From Bacillota bacterium (lineage in GTDB: Bacteria; Bacillota; DSM-12270; Thermacetogeniales; Thermacetogeniaceae), in contig DAOURU010000010.1 of NCBI GenBank assembly GCA_030627585.1, forward strand, positions 1 to 13,032: 13,032 bases of DNA. Reading direction: 5' to 3'. A model generated the notes under the pieces. The model made no database searches and was not told where the DNA came from. It was given only the letters and a program-made list of their open reading frames with translations. The translations under genes and the position numbers were made by a program. Below, one piece after another: positions 1 through 7,437 of this stretch; position 1 is the stretch's first letter, and every line of letters begins with the position of its first letter.

Positions 1-1043
1 CCCCGGCAAAAAGCTTGAACCCCATCAGGCAGGTTCAGTTTTAAGGCTTGGACGAGATCTGTGCGAGGGGAACCCGGTGGTGGGGATGTTTCAAAACCCA
101 GGAGGGCAAAAAAATAGGATGCAAAAATTGCCCCTTTAAGTGCTTCGCCAACGATTTGGGGCGCCATAAAGAGTCCCTGATAAAAAAGGCGACCTAGACC
201 CAGGTTTGTGCCGATTTTATTTCCCAACCCCGGTGCAATTAATCTATCAGCAGCGTCTGCAATCAGCTCCTCTTTGCCAACCAGGTATCCTCCCGTCGGA
301 GCCAGTCCTCCACCCGGGTTCTTAATTAGAGAACCTGCAGCTAAATCCGCTCCGACATGGGTTGGCTCTCTTTCCTCGACAAACTCTCCATAACAATTAT
401 CTACAAAACATACAAGCTTGGGATGCGAATGCTTTTTTAAAAATTTAATTAAGTTGCCAATTTCTCGAACACTGAGGGACTTTCGCCATGTATAACCCCG
501 CGAGCGTTGGATCAGTACGACCCTGGTCTTTTCTGTAATCATCGCTTTAATTTTTTGATAGTCGGGCAACCCCTCTGCTGTCAAGGAGACCTCTTTGTAA
601 TCTATTCCCCGATCCTTGAAAGATCCCCGCCGATCGTGGGAAATTCCGATTATCTGAGCTAAACTGTCATAAGGACGGCCTGTCACAGAGAGCAGCTCGT
701 CCCCGGGATTCAGCAGAGAAGATAGCGCAAGAGCAATAGCATGGGTGCCCGAAATAATCTGAGCGCGGACAAGGGCGGCCTCGGTCCCGAAAGTTAAGGC
801 ATAGACTGTTTCCAGTCCCTCCCGGCTTAAATCCCCATAGCCGTATCCGGTTCCATCTTTAAGATGAGATTCTGAAATTTTTGCCTGTTGAAAAGCCATT
901 AAGACCCTTAGTTGATTCATTTGAATAATGGGTGTAAGTTGCTTAAATTCTGGAAAGGCCTCATTTTCTGCTTCAATTGCCAGTTTAATTAATTTCGGAT
1001 GAAAATCGTATTTGCTCTGGAGAAGTTCCCAAAAACTGTTCAT
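1..1043 (-). CDS. ynbB: YnbB-type PLP-dependent enzyme (methionine gamma-lyase / 'aluminium resistance' family), 3' end cut by window
   Basis: The minus strand is open from the ATG at 1043 to the left edge, giving 347 codons. The family is usually a little over 400 residues, so roughly the last 65-75 are missing. The N-terminus carries the family motif GTGYGYGDLSREGLE, then QIISGTHAIALAL, which shapes the cofactor pocket. The segment SLIKNPGGGLAPTGGYLVG contains the probable PLP lysine, K241. The fold is that of Cys/Met-metabolism PLP enzymes; the physiological substrate of this subgroup is not established, and 'aluminium resistance' is a historical label. AGGTG lies 6 bases before the ATG. 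The gene starts 22 bp after the spoVK stop, so they are probably co-transcribed. In B. subtilis ynbB also lies just after spoVK, with hflX (ynbA) between them; hflX is absent from that position here. The family call is secure, the function is not. Confidence 0.9.
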   Translation of the reverse strand, partial: MNSFWELLQSKYDFHPKLIKLAIEAENEAFPEFKQLTPIIQMNQLRVLMAFQQAKISESHLKDGTGYGYGDLSREGLETVYALTFGTEAALVRAQIISGTHAIALALSSLLNPGDELLSVTGRPYDSLAQIIGISHDRRGSFKDRGIDYKEVSLTAEGLPDYQKIKAMITEKTRVVLIQRSRGYTWRKSLSVREIGNLIKFLKKHSHPKLVCFVDNCYGEFVEEREPTHVGADLAAGSLIKNPGGGLAPTGGYLVGKEELIADAADRLIAPGLGNKIGTNLGLGRLFYQGLFMAPQIVGEALKGAIFASYFFALLGFETSPPPGSPRTDLVQALKLNLPDGVQAFCR

Positions 1044-1065
1044 AATTTCACCTGTTTACGAGAAA

Positions 1066-2010
1066 CTATTTGAGATCTTCAGGTCTAATAGTCATTAGTT
1101 CATCCCTTGTCAAGCGGGAACGTTTCACCAGCCGGACGGCCTGGCGCCGGATCGCCTTTTCGATTAAATTGCGTACAAGCCGGGCGTTCCCTTCATTTTG
1201 GCTCCCCTTCCCTACTTGTTGCTGGAGAATTTCCCAGAGCTCTTTCTGGGCGCTGGAAGATAACTGGTACTGGCGGTTTTTAAGCATGGCTTCTCCGATT
1301 TTAAAAAGTTCTTCTCCCGTATAATCCGGGAAATCAATGTGAATTGGAAAACGCGAACGAAGCCCCGGGTTGCATCTCAGAAACCACTCCATTTCTTGTT
1401 TATAGCCGGCCAGAATTAAAATAAGATTGTCTTTCTGGTCTTCCATTGCTTTTACTAAAACGTCGATGCTTTCTTTTCCGAAGTCTTTTTCTCCGCCTCG
1501 TGCCAGCGAGTAGGCTTCATCAATGAATAAAATTCCCCCTAGTGCTTTTTTTATTTGTTCCCGAGTTTTTTGTGCCGTGTGCCCAATGTATTCACCTACC
1601 AGATCCGCCCGTTCGACTTCGATTAAATGTCCTTTTGTGAGGACACCCATTGCCCGAAAAAGTTTTCCGATAATCCTCGCGACCGTTGTTTTGCCAGTTC
1701 CCGGGTTTCCTTTAAAAATCATGTGGAGAACCAGCGGGTCCGCGCATAACTTTTCCTTTATTCTTTTTTTTTGGATTTCAACATAAGCATAAATCTCTGA
1801 AACTAAATTTTTGACTTCGGATAAACCGATTAACTCGTTCAGTTCTTGAAGAATTGCTTCTGGCTTAACCTGGTTTTTGCCCTGATTGCCGTCGGTGTTT
1901 TTGATGGCTTGGGAGAAGTTTGATGGGTATCTGTTCTTGAGAGGACCAGCTAGAAAGGGTTGCGGCTGAATCGCCTTCCTCCCTTTTCTAAACTGGAACT
2001 TTAAATCCAC
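1066..2010 (-). CDS. spoVK: Stage V sporulation protein K-like AAA+ ATPase (CbxX/CfxQ family)
   Basis: This 314-residue AAA+ ATPase is close to the length of B. subtilis SpoVK (about 320). Residues 1-50 are a basic, low-complexity leader. The AAA module follows: an IGLSEVK entry segment near 61, Walker A GNPGTGKTT at 101-109, Walker B LFIDEAYSL at 161-169 (D164, E165), and the arginine-finger region NPGLRSRFP ending near 222. The C-terminal helical lid contains GNARLVRNLIEKA. SpoVK is needed for spore maturation in Bacillus, so this suggests a spore former; CbbX rubisco activases share the fold but no rubisco genes are present. The start is GTG, chosen because AGAGGTGG lies 7 bases upstream. 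It follows hfq after a 246-bp gap containing a TATAAT-like box, so it probably has its own promoter. ynbB follows 22 bp downstream. Confidence 0.9.
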   Translation of the reverse strand: MDLKFQFRKGRKAIQPQPFLAGPLKNRYPSNFSQAIKNTDGNQGKNQVKPEAILQELNELIGLSEVKNLVSEIYAYVEIQKKRIKEKLCADPLVLHMIFKGNPGTGKTTVARIIGKLFRAMGVLTKGHLIEVERADLVGEYIGHTAQKTREQIKKALGGILFIDEAYSLARGGEKDFGKESIDVLVKAMEDQKDNLILILAGYKQEMEWFLRCNPGLRSRFPIHIDFPDYTGEELFKIGEAMLKNRQYQLSSSAQKELWEILQQQVGKGSQNEGNARLVRNLIEKAIRRQAVRLVKRSRLTRDELMTIRPEDLK

Positions 2011-2051
2011 ACGACTTCCACCTCTTTTGTCCCTTTTTCATGTTATATTTC

Positions 2052-2057
2052 ATTATA
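2052..2057 (-). promoter_or_regulatory. Candidate -10 box for spoVK-ynbB
   Basis: A perfect TATAAT hexamer on the minus strand, about 42 bases before the spoVK GTG, inside the 246-bp hfq-spoVK gap. No good TTGACA-like element lies 16-18 bases upstream. A sporulation sigma factor is possible because the box CGTATAATG resembles the SigE/SigK -10 region, but the match is loose. Confidence 0.4.
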
Positions 2058-2256
2058 CGTCTCAGAAGCAGAACGTGTTATTTCCTTGAAGCTGGAACAA
2101 AGGAGGTATGAAGGGGGAAAAATCCATCCAAAGTAGAGCGGTGATTGCGTTTTTTCCGTAAAAATAAAGCCCGCATGAGGACTAAAGAAGGAATGTTTTC
2201 CCGCATCCCAAGGGGCCATAATGGCGTTTTTTGCCGGTCTTCTATTTTTTAATTTT

Positions 2257-2505
2257 TCACTGCTCGGGGGTCCGGTTTAACTCGAATGAAAGGTTGACAG
2301 GTTTTAAAGGCATAACCGTTGAGATCGCGTGTTTATATACCATTTGCTGTTTTCCTTCGACTTCGAGGATCACAGTAAAATTATCAAAACCCCGGACAAT
2401 ACCTTTTAATTGAAACCCGTTAACAAGGAAGATTGTTACAGGTGTACTTTCTTTGCGAACCTGATTTAAAAAAAAATCCTGGAGATTAATTTGTTGTTTG
2501 GTCAT
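2257..2505 (-). CDS. hfq: RNA chaperone Hfq
   Basis: This is an 82-residue Sm-like protein. It has the Sm1 region ([11 protein letters not shown], then [14 protein letters not shown] and FDNFTVIL, about residues 9-47) and the Sm2 signature YKHAIST at 57-63. Hfq forms a hexameric ring that binds U-rich and A-rich RNA and helps small RNAs pair with mRNAs. K58 and H59 correspond to the conserved U-binding residues; Q9 matches the proximal-face glutamine. The tail after about residue 70 is short, as in Firmicutes, rather than the long acidic tail of E. coli Hfq. The ATG is preceded by GGAGG with 9 bases between. It lies 41 bp after miaA, the classic miaA-hfq arrangement. No convincing terminator follows it. 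Confidence 0.97.
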   Translation of the reverse strand: MTKQQINLQDFFLNQVRKESTPVTIFLVNGFQLKGIVRGFDNFTVILEVEGKQQMVYKHAISTVMPLKPVNLSFELNRTPEQ

Positions 2506-2546
2506 TTTTTTTTACCTCCAATCGGATCTACGAAACTTTACCATGT

Positions 2547-3494
2547 CTATTCTACACAAAAGGGAATACTCCTGCAAATATAGCCTGTGATTTCGTTCAA
2601 AGTTTGTTGTTTCAGGGTTTCTTTCTCAAGAAAAAACCAGTGAATTCTGGAATCACGGCGAAACCAGGTAAGCTGTCTTTTTGCATAGTTTCTTGTTGCT
2701 TTTTTTGTGAGCGCGATTGCTGTTGCAAGATCATAGTCTCCTTTTAGATACTGAATTACTTGTTTATAACCAAGAGACTGAAAGGGTTTAAGTTCCGGAT
2801 TATAACCTAGTGACAGTAAAGTCTTGACTTCTTCGACAAGCCCCCAGGCAAACATTCTGTCTACCCGCAGTTCAATTCTTCGATAAAGCTCAGAGCGGTT
2901 CCGGTTTAACCCCACCATTGCCAACTGGTAAAGAGAAGGTCTTAGACTTGCTCTTTTTTGGTAGGAAGAGATGGGTTTTCCGGTGAGATAGTAAACCTCA
3001 AGTGCTCTTGTAATCCGGCGGTAATCACTCGGGTGGAGGCGGAGAGCCGCGTTAGGATCGATTCGCTTGAGTTCTTCGTAAAGTTCGCCCCCCCTTCCCT
3101 GCTCCACTTTATTTCTTAGTTTATTTCTCACTCCCCTAAGGCCTTTCATGCTTGGAAATTGGTAGCGATCAATTACCGCCTGGATATAGAGACCTGTTCC
3201 CCCCACAAGAAAAGGCAATTTTCCCCGCGCGGAAATTTCTCTTATTTTTTTACGCGCCAAACGTTGAAACTGGGCAACACTAAAATCTTCATCCGGTTCG
3301 AGAAAATCAAGGAGGTGATGGGGAACACCTTTCTGTTCTGTTGGAGATAATTTTGCTGTTCCAATTTTCAAGTATTTATAGACTTGCACAGAGTCAGCAG
3401 AGATAATTTCCCCACTTAATCTTAAGGCAATTTCTACAGCTATTTCTGATTTACCGACTGCTGTTGGTCCCACAATAACTATAAGCGGTATCAC
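2547..3494 (-). CDS. miaA: tRNA dimethylallyltransferase (A37 isopentenyltransferase)
   Basis: MiaA transfers a dimethylallyl group to N6 of A37 in tRNAs reading UNN codons, making i6A. Visible motifs are the P-loop GPTAVGKS right at the N-terminus, ISADSVQVYK with the catalytic Asp, GGTGLYIQAVI, LTGKPISSYQ, and the C-terminal QSLGYKQVIQYL and KRQLTWFRRD segments. I chose the GTG at 3494 (315 residues, beginning MIPLIVIVGPT) because most MiaA proteins start just before the first beta strand and GGAGGG lies upstream at 3509-3514. That spacing of 14 bases is long. The frame is open to a TTG at 3527 (326 residues), which has no Shine-Dalgarno sequence. hfq follows 41 bp downstream. The product is the substrate for MiaB, encoded about 4 kb away in the same window. 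Function is near certain; the start is not. Confidence 0.96.
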   Translation of the reverse strand: MIPLIVIVGPTAVGKSEIAVEIALRLSGEIISADSVQVYKYLKIGTAKLSPTEQKGVPHHLLDFLEPDEDFSVAQFQRLARKKIREISARGKLPFLVGGTGLYIQAVIDRYQFPSMKGLRGVRNKLRNKVEQGRGGELYEELKRIDPNAALRLHPSDYRRITRALEVYYLTGKPISSYQKRASLRPSLYQLAMVGLNRNRSELYRRIELRVDRMFAWGLVEEVKTLLSLGYNPELKPFQSLGYKQVIQYLKGDYDLATAIALTKKATRNYAKRQLTWFRRDSRIHWFFLEKETLKQQTLNEITGYICRSIPFCVE

Positions 3495-3544
3495 CTTGTT
3501 CTGCTCTTCCCTCCGGAGTATTGTCAACGGGCGAGTTGTTTCAT

Positions 3545-3576
3545 AAACTTACACTTTCTCAATTAAGTGTAAGTTT
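3545..3576 (-). repeat. Perfect 12-bp inverted repeat (hairpin) between the HDAC gene and miaA
   Basis: Arms AAACTTACACTT (3545-3556) and AAGTGTAAGTTT (3565-3576) pair perfectly around an 8-base loop. The stem is AT-rich, with only 3 bases of T after it on the minus strand and 4 on the plus strand, so it is a weak terminator at best. It ends 17 bases before the alternative miaA TTG and could be a leader hairpin or an operator. Confidence 0.6.
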
Positions 3577-3593
3577 TATCTCTGGAGAGGGTT

Positions 3594-4949
3594 TTATTCT
3601 ATCTCAACCTGGGAGTTGTTTTCTACAGAATATCGGTAATAGGTGTCACGGGGTTTATCCTGAAGGTAAATAAAGTCTAAACCTTGAGGGTTGTTAATCT
3701 TCTCTTGATAGTAGTTTCTGGCCTCTTCCTGGCAGATTGAGCAGGCCCGCAAGGGAATAGAAATCCCAAAGATGGTTTTTGTCATACCGGTTGGATACAT
3801 CCCCCGGGACTTAATCATTTGATACCCGGCACAGGTTTTGCACAGGCGTATCTGTTCCCATTGCTGCTCTCTGATGTGGTCTGTATCGTAGTAGATTGAT
3901 CTTTTTTGCTCGTAAAAATCACCTTCATAAAATTCCTTTTGTTCCGCCAGCAGCGTGCGGGTTTTCCAGATTTCTTTGAGGTGTTCCACAAGCTCTTTAA
4001 TATAATTCATTTTTTCTGGAGATTGCTTAAATTTATCCTCTCTGTAGTCCGGTTCTCGAACGCAAGAATAATCCAACTCTGCCATGGCAAGAACAATTGC
4101 TGCGTTTACATAAGGAAGGGCGGATTCGATGGCATACCCACCTTCAAGCACGGCAAGATGAGGCTTTAAGCGCGCGTTAAGCCGGGCATAACCCTGGGCG
4201 GTAAAACGCATATTAGCGAGCGGGTCTGTATAGTGGTTATCTTGCCCTGCTGAGTTTACAATTAAATCAGGTTGAAATTCATTCAAAATTGGCAAAACCA
4301 ACTCCTCCAGGACGTAATGAATTCCTCCGTCTGTAGTACCTGGCGGAAGAGGGATGTTGATTGTAGCCCCCAATGCTCTAGGCCCCCCTAATTCGTGAGG
4401 AAAACCGGAACCGGGGTAGAGAGTACGCCCGTCTTGGTGAAAAGAAATAAAGAGCACATCCGGATCATGATAGTAGATGTCCTGGGTTCCGTCACCGTGG
4501 TGAACATCGGTGTCTACAATAGCAATCTTTTGAATTCTATATTTTTTTCGGAGATATTCAATCATGATCGATTCGTTGTTTATGTTGCAAAACCCGCGGT
4601 TCCCGTGAACAACTCGCATGGCATGGTGCCCGGGCGGTCGCACCAACGCAAATCCGTTTGTAATTTCTTTGTTCATTAATGCATCCGCAAGAACTAGTGT
4701 TCCCCCTGCAGCAATTAAATGCGCTTCGGTAACCTGGGCCCTGATTTCCGGAACACAAAAGTGAACCCGGGCGATATCTTTAAAAGTCGCGAGTCTTGCC
4801 TTATATTCATAGATTTCAGGAAGGTCCATGATCCCTTCTTCAAAAAGCTGGTCCTTTGTGTAAAGCAATCTTTCCTCCCGTTCAGGATGTGTAGAAGAAA
4901 TTGCCCAGTCGAAAGCGGGAAAAAATACCAGCCCCGTTTTATTCGGCAT
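3594..4949 (-). CDS. HDAC-family zinc-dependent deacetylase/amidohydrolase with C-terminal double-CxxC extension
   Basis: This 451-residue protein belongs to the histone deacetylase/AcuC/acetylpolyamine amidohydrolase superfamily. The catalytic domain spans about 1-300. It has HPEREERL near 21, RPPGHHAM with the His pair at 108-109, DTDVHHGDG with zinc ligands D148 and H150, SAGQDNHYTDPL with the third ligand D237, and LEGGY with the transition-state Tyr at 272. All catalytic residues are present. Residues 300-451 are beyond the usual domain and include LCKTC (370-373) and ACSIC (403-406), a possible zinc-ribbon pair. The ATG at 4949 is supported by AAAGGAGG with 7 bases between; a longer in-frame reading only overlaps the previous gene. 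The start overlaps the hydantoinase stop by 11 bp, implying translational coupling. Bacterial members act on acetylated proteins, polyamines or other amides; the substrate here is unknown. Confidence 0.92.
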   Translation of the reverse strand: MPNKTGLVFFPAFDWAISSTHPEREERLLYTKDQLFEEGIMDLPEIYEYKARLATFKDIARVHFCVPEIRAQVTEAHLIAAGGTLVLADALMNKEITNGFALVRPPGHHAMRVVHGNRGFCNINNESIMIEYLRKKYRIQKIAIVDTDVHHGDGTQDIYYHDPDVLFISFHQDGRTLYPGSGFPHELGGPRALGATINIPLPPGTTDGGIHYVLEELVLPILNEFQPDLIVNSAGQDNHYTDPLANMRFTAQGYARLNARLKPHLAVLEGGYAIESALPYVNAAIVLAMAELDYSCVREPDYREDKFKQSPEKMNYIKELVEHLKEIWKTRTLLAEQKEFYEGDFYEQKRSIYYDTDHIREQQWEQIRLCKTCAGYQMIKSRGMYPTGMTKTIFGISIPLRACSICQEEARNYYQEKINNPQGLDFIYLQDKPRDTYYRYSVENNSQVEIE

Positions 4950-6633
4950 TTTGCTCCCTCCTTTCCAGCCAGTTTTCCAAAATACCGGGTGGGAACTGGA
5001 CACAGATATCATACAGCCTACCTGTGGTCGACCATCCCCGCACCACATTAAACATTTCGCTGTAAACAAGCTCAGGTTCTTCTCCTGGCGAGATCCCCAG
5101 CTTATCTCCTTCTTGCTTGAGCCAGGTAAAGGCCAGCTCTTCCGCGTCAGCCAAAGAAAGCTCCCTTTTAGTTCCGAGTTTTTCCTGGACTCCGGTTTCT
5201 TCAATAAAATAAAAGTTTCTTTCGGTGTCGAAATGGAATGTCAGGCGCAGGGTTACCTTGGCAAGAGCGGCGCCGATGGCATTCGCAACTTCTGCATAAG
5301 GGGGTGCGAGGGCGCGGCATCCCATTTCTTTTCCTAAAAGAGGCAGGATTGCCGGAGCTGAACCACCAATTCCAACTACATTTTGAGGTCTAATTTTCTG
5401 TTTTTGCAGGAGTTCCCAAATCCGGTATGCAGGTTCTTCCTCCCAAGCAAGGAACATTTCATTGATTTCTTTGGCAAGGCGTTGCACCATAGTTCTTAAA
5501 ACCAACCTCGCCGTTTGCTCAGCCGGGAGCTTTAATTTCTTTCCAAGCATGTTCATTGCTTCAAAGGCCCGTTTTTCCTCGCCGATTGTTGTCATTCCTG
5601 CAACCCGCATAGCGTCGGTCGCTGTAGGTCTCGGGCCTCCCAGGCAGTACGCAGATCCCGCTCTTTGTGGCATTATTTCCAAAGTGTTCTCACACACTTG
5701 TATTTCGCTATCGCCCCCAAGTGCTACCGATTTTGTCGCAAAAGCCCTTACGTGCGTGAGGTGTTTGTTGATCTTTGCACCCCGCGAAGCTAAAAGCGGT
5801 TTTCCTGATAAAATAAGTGCAAGGTCTGTTGTTGTACCACCAATATCTAAGACTACTGAGGTCTGTCCGATAGGTGTGAGCGCAAGGACCCCTAGCGTGC
5901 TTGCAGCAGGGCCAGAGAAAATGGTTTCCACCGGCTTTAAGAAAGCTTGTTGGAAGGGCAAAGTTCCCCCATCTGCTTTTAAAATATAAATTGGAGCGGT
6001 TATTCCGCGTTGCACCAGAAGCTTTTGTATTTGGGAGTAAAATTCCTGAAACTTGTCTTGTGTTGCAAGTGTCAGGAGAGAGGTTACAACACGGCGGGGA
6101 AAATTTAAGCGGCCGGAAACCTGGTATCCCATGACGGTTTGAATTTCGGGTGCGTGCTGCTTAAAGTAAGAGGCAACCGCTTCTTCATGGCTTTTATTTC
6201 GCTGCGAAAACTTTCCTACAATAGCAACCCGTTTAACACCGCGTGCCTTCACGGCTTCGAAACATTCTTTTATTTCTTTCTCTTTCAGGGGTTCGATCTC
6301 ACGGCCGCGGTAGTCAATCGCCCCTGACAAAATAAAAGTATCCGGAACATTAAATTGATAGCCTTTCGGGTTAAGACCTGGCCCCGGGATTAACACCAGA
6401 GCAACTGGATCAATGTTCCCTGTTGCAATTAAATTAGTTATTAAAGTTGTACTTAAAACAATGCGATTGATTTCCTCGTTTCCTGCAGCTTTAAGAAGAG
6501 GCTCCAAAGCATTAAGTAAAGATGTTTGCAGGTCTTCGGATTTTGTGGGAATTTTAATTTTTTCAAGAATTTCTCCACGTCTCAGCAGCACAGCATCCGT
6601 ATAAGTGCCACCTACGTCAATACCAATCAGCAT
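4939..6633 (-). CDS. Hydantoinase/oxoprolinase family protein (HyuA-like ATPase)
   Basis: This 564-residue protein has the two halves of the hydantoinase A/5-oxoprolinase N-terminal family, an actin-like ATPase fold. The first phosphate loop is IDVGGTYTD (about 5-13) and the second LDIGGTTTD (about 262-270), with ADGGTLP near 220 and FSGPAAS near 239-245. Family members use ATP to open lactam or hydantoin rings or to activate carboxylation substrates. Most work with a HyuB partner subunit, and none is encoded in this window. I placed the start at the ATG at 6633, because AAAGGGTG lies about 6 bases upstream; the GTG at 6642 would overlap that ribosome site. The last codons overlap the HDAC-family gene by 11 bp, so the two are likely made together. 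Hydantoin, 5-oxoproline or another cyclic amide are possible substrates; none can be chosen from sequence. Confidence 0.9.
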   Translation of the reverse strand: MLIGIDVGGTYTDAVLLRRGEILEKIKIPTKSEDLQTSLLNALEPLLKAAGNEEINRIVLSTTLITNLIATGNIDPVALVLIPGPGLNPKGYQFNVPDTFILSGAIDYRGREIEPLKEKEIKECFEAVKARGVKRVAIVGKFSQRNKSHEEAVASYFKQHAPEIQTVMGYQVSGRLNFPRRVVTSLLTLATQDKFQEFYSQIQKLLVQRGITAPIYILKADGGTLPFQQAFLKPVETIFSGPAASTLGVLALTPIGQTSVVLDIGGTTTDLALILSGKPLLASRGAKINKHLTHVRAFATKSVALGGDSEIQVCENTLEIMPQRAGSAYCLGGPRPTATDAMRVAGMTTIGEEKRAFEAMNMLGKKLKLPAEQTARLVLRTMVQRLAKEINEMFLAWEEEPAYRIWELLQKQKIRPQNVVGIGGSAPAILPLLGKEMGCRALAPPYAEVANAIGAALAKVTLRLTFHFDTERNFYFIEETGVQEKLGTKRELSLADAEELAFTWLKQEGDKLGISPGEEPELVYSEMFNVVRGWSTTGRLYDICVQFPPGILENWLERREQNAE

Positions 6634-6990
6634 TATCTTCACCCTTTTCTGGATACCGTTTTAATTCGCCTGGTCAGCCGGTGTGGGCACCGAAAGGGAG
6701 AATTCGAAAATCTTTTTTAAGAAGTATTTTGAAATAAAAAAATAAAGAGGGCAAAGAAAACACCAGAAGGCCCATTTTTTTGAAATAAAAGCATCTTTTT
6801 AAGAAGCGGAATGCAACCCGGTGGTTTCGTTCAAATTAGGAATCTGCTTTAATTGTTTTTTAGGCGCAAAAAAAGCGAGGCTAAACTCGTCAAAAAGCAA
6901 ATCCAAGCGGGCTTGCTCAGATAGTTGCGTGCTTCAAGTTTAATACACGGTTCAAAGTTCAAACTGAAGGCGCCAGGGGCATACCTCAGT
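6634..6990. other. 357-bp intergenic region without a recognisable gene
   Basis: No open frame with a plausible ribosome site was found on either strand. It is AT-rich and contains T-runs. On the minus strand ACGAG-TTTAGC-CTCGC is followed by seven T (about 6868-6889), a weak terminator-like structure that could end the miaB/YlbF transcript. A pair of duplicated AT-rich words lies at 6710-6806. No clear promoter for the hydantoinase gene was identified. Confidence 0.5.
6710..6806. repeat. Duplicated AT-rich words in swapped order
   Basis: ATCTTTTTTAAGAAG (6710-6724) is followed by TTTTGAAATAAAA (about 6727-6739). Further on, TTTTTTGAAATAAAA (6776-6790) is followed by ATCTTTTTAAGAAG (6793-6806). 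The same two words recur with their order exchanged. The low-complexity composition lowers its significance. Confidence 0.45.
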
Positions 6991-7365
6991 CTATTGACAA
7001 TTTGTACCTTTGCATTCCGAGCAAGCTGAGGGAGAGCAGCCCCCCGAAAGGATCTGGTTAATGATTCCGTTAACTTGTTGTAAAATTTTTTGGAAATTTT
7101 GTTGAGCGACGAAATAGGCTTGAATCACTTTATTTTGCTTCATCTTTTCCTGCGTATAGTTAAAATCTGCCCAATCATCTTCACTTACTTCCATGCCGGC
7201 TTCTTGCAGTTTTTTAATCTTCTGCTGTTGTTGTTGAAAATTTTTGATTAAGGATTTTGCCTCTTCATCGTGATCAAGGTTTGTTTCTGCTGCTCGCAGG
7301 ATTGTTGTTTCTTCGCATTCTAAGAGGGCGTATCCTAATTCTTGTGCTTTTTGTGCGATTGACAA
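6991..7365 (-). CDS. YlbF/YmcA (RicA/RicF-like) family protein with C-terminal cysteine cluster
   Basis: This 124-residue, mostly helical protein of the Com_YlbF family has a glutamine-rich coiled-coil-like stretch (about 43-55) and ends in four cysteines with spacing C-x4-C-x2-C-x4-C (110, 115, 118, 123). In B. subtilis the relatives RicA (YmcA) and RicF (YlbF) form a complex with RicT that carries [4Fe-4S] clusters and promotes RNase Y-dependent RNA processing, competence and sporulation. The cysteine tail is therefore a plausible cluster site. I chose the TTG at 7365, because GGAGG then lies 8 bases upstream; the GTG at 7374 overlaps that site. The gene sits 72 bp after miaB, where ymcA sits in B. 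subtilis, making RicA the likelier assignment, but YlbF cannot be excluded. Confidence 0.82.
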   Translation of the reverse strand: MSIAQKAQELGYALLECEETTILRAAETNLDHDEEAKSLIKNFQQQQQKIKKLQEAGMEVSEDDWADFNYTQEKMKQNKVIQAYFVAQQNFQKILQQVNGIINQILSGGCSPSACSECKGTNCQ

Positions 7366-7388
7366 AACAATCACCTCCGTGAGTTTAT

Positions 7389-7415
7389 ATTATATTTACT
7401 TCTTGGTAAAGGCAA
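7389..7415 (-). promoter_or_regulatory. Possible promoter for the YlbF-like gene
   Basis: TTGCCT (7410-7415) and TATAAT (7389-7394) on the minus strand are separated by 15 bases, shorter than ideal. It lies in the 72-bp gap after miaB, so read-through from miaB is equally possible. Confidence 0.3.
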
Positions 7416-7437
7416 GGACTCCTCTTTTTTTCTGATC

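Noticed and set aside
2215..2236. GCCATAATGGC palindrome followed by T-run as an hfq-region terminator
   Set aside because: The stem is only four base pairs with a three-base loop and points rightward, away from hfq transcription.
4949..5204. 85-codon N-terminal extension of the HDAC-family gene
   Set aside because: It lies within the hydantoinase coding sequence in another frame, while a strong AAAGGAGG precedes the ATG at 4949.
5462..5989. 175-codon plus-strand frame opposite the hydantoinase gene
   Set aside because: It is antisense to conserved ATPase motifs and has no family resemblance.
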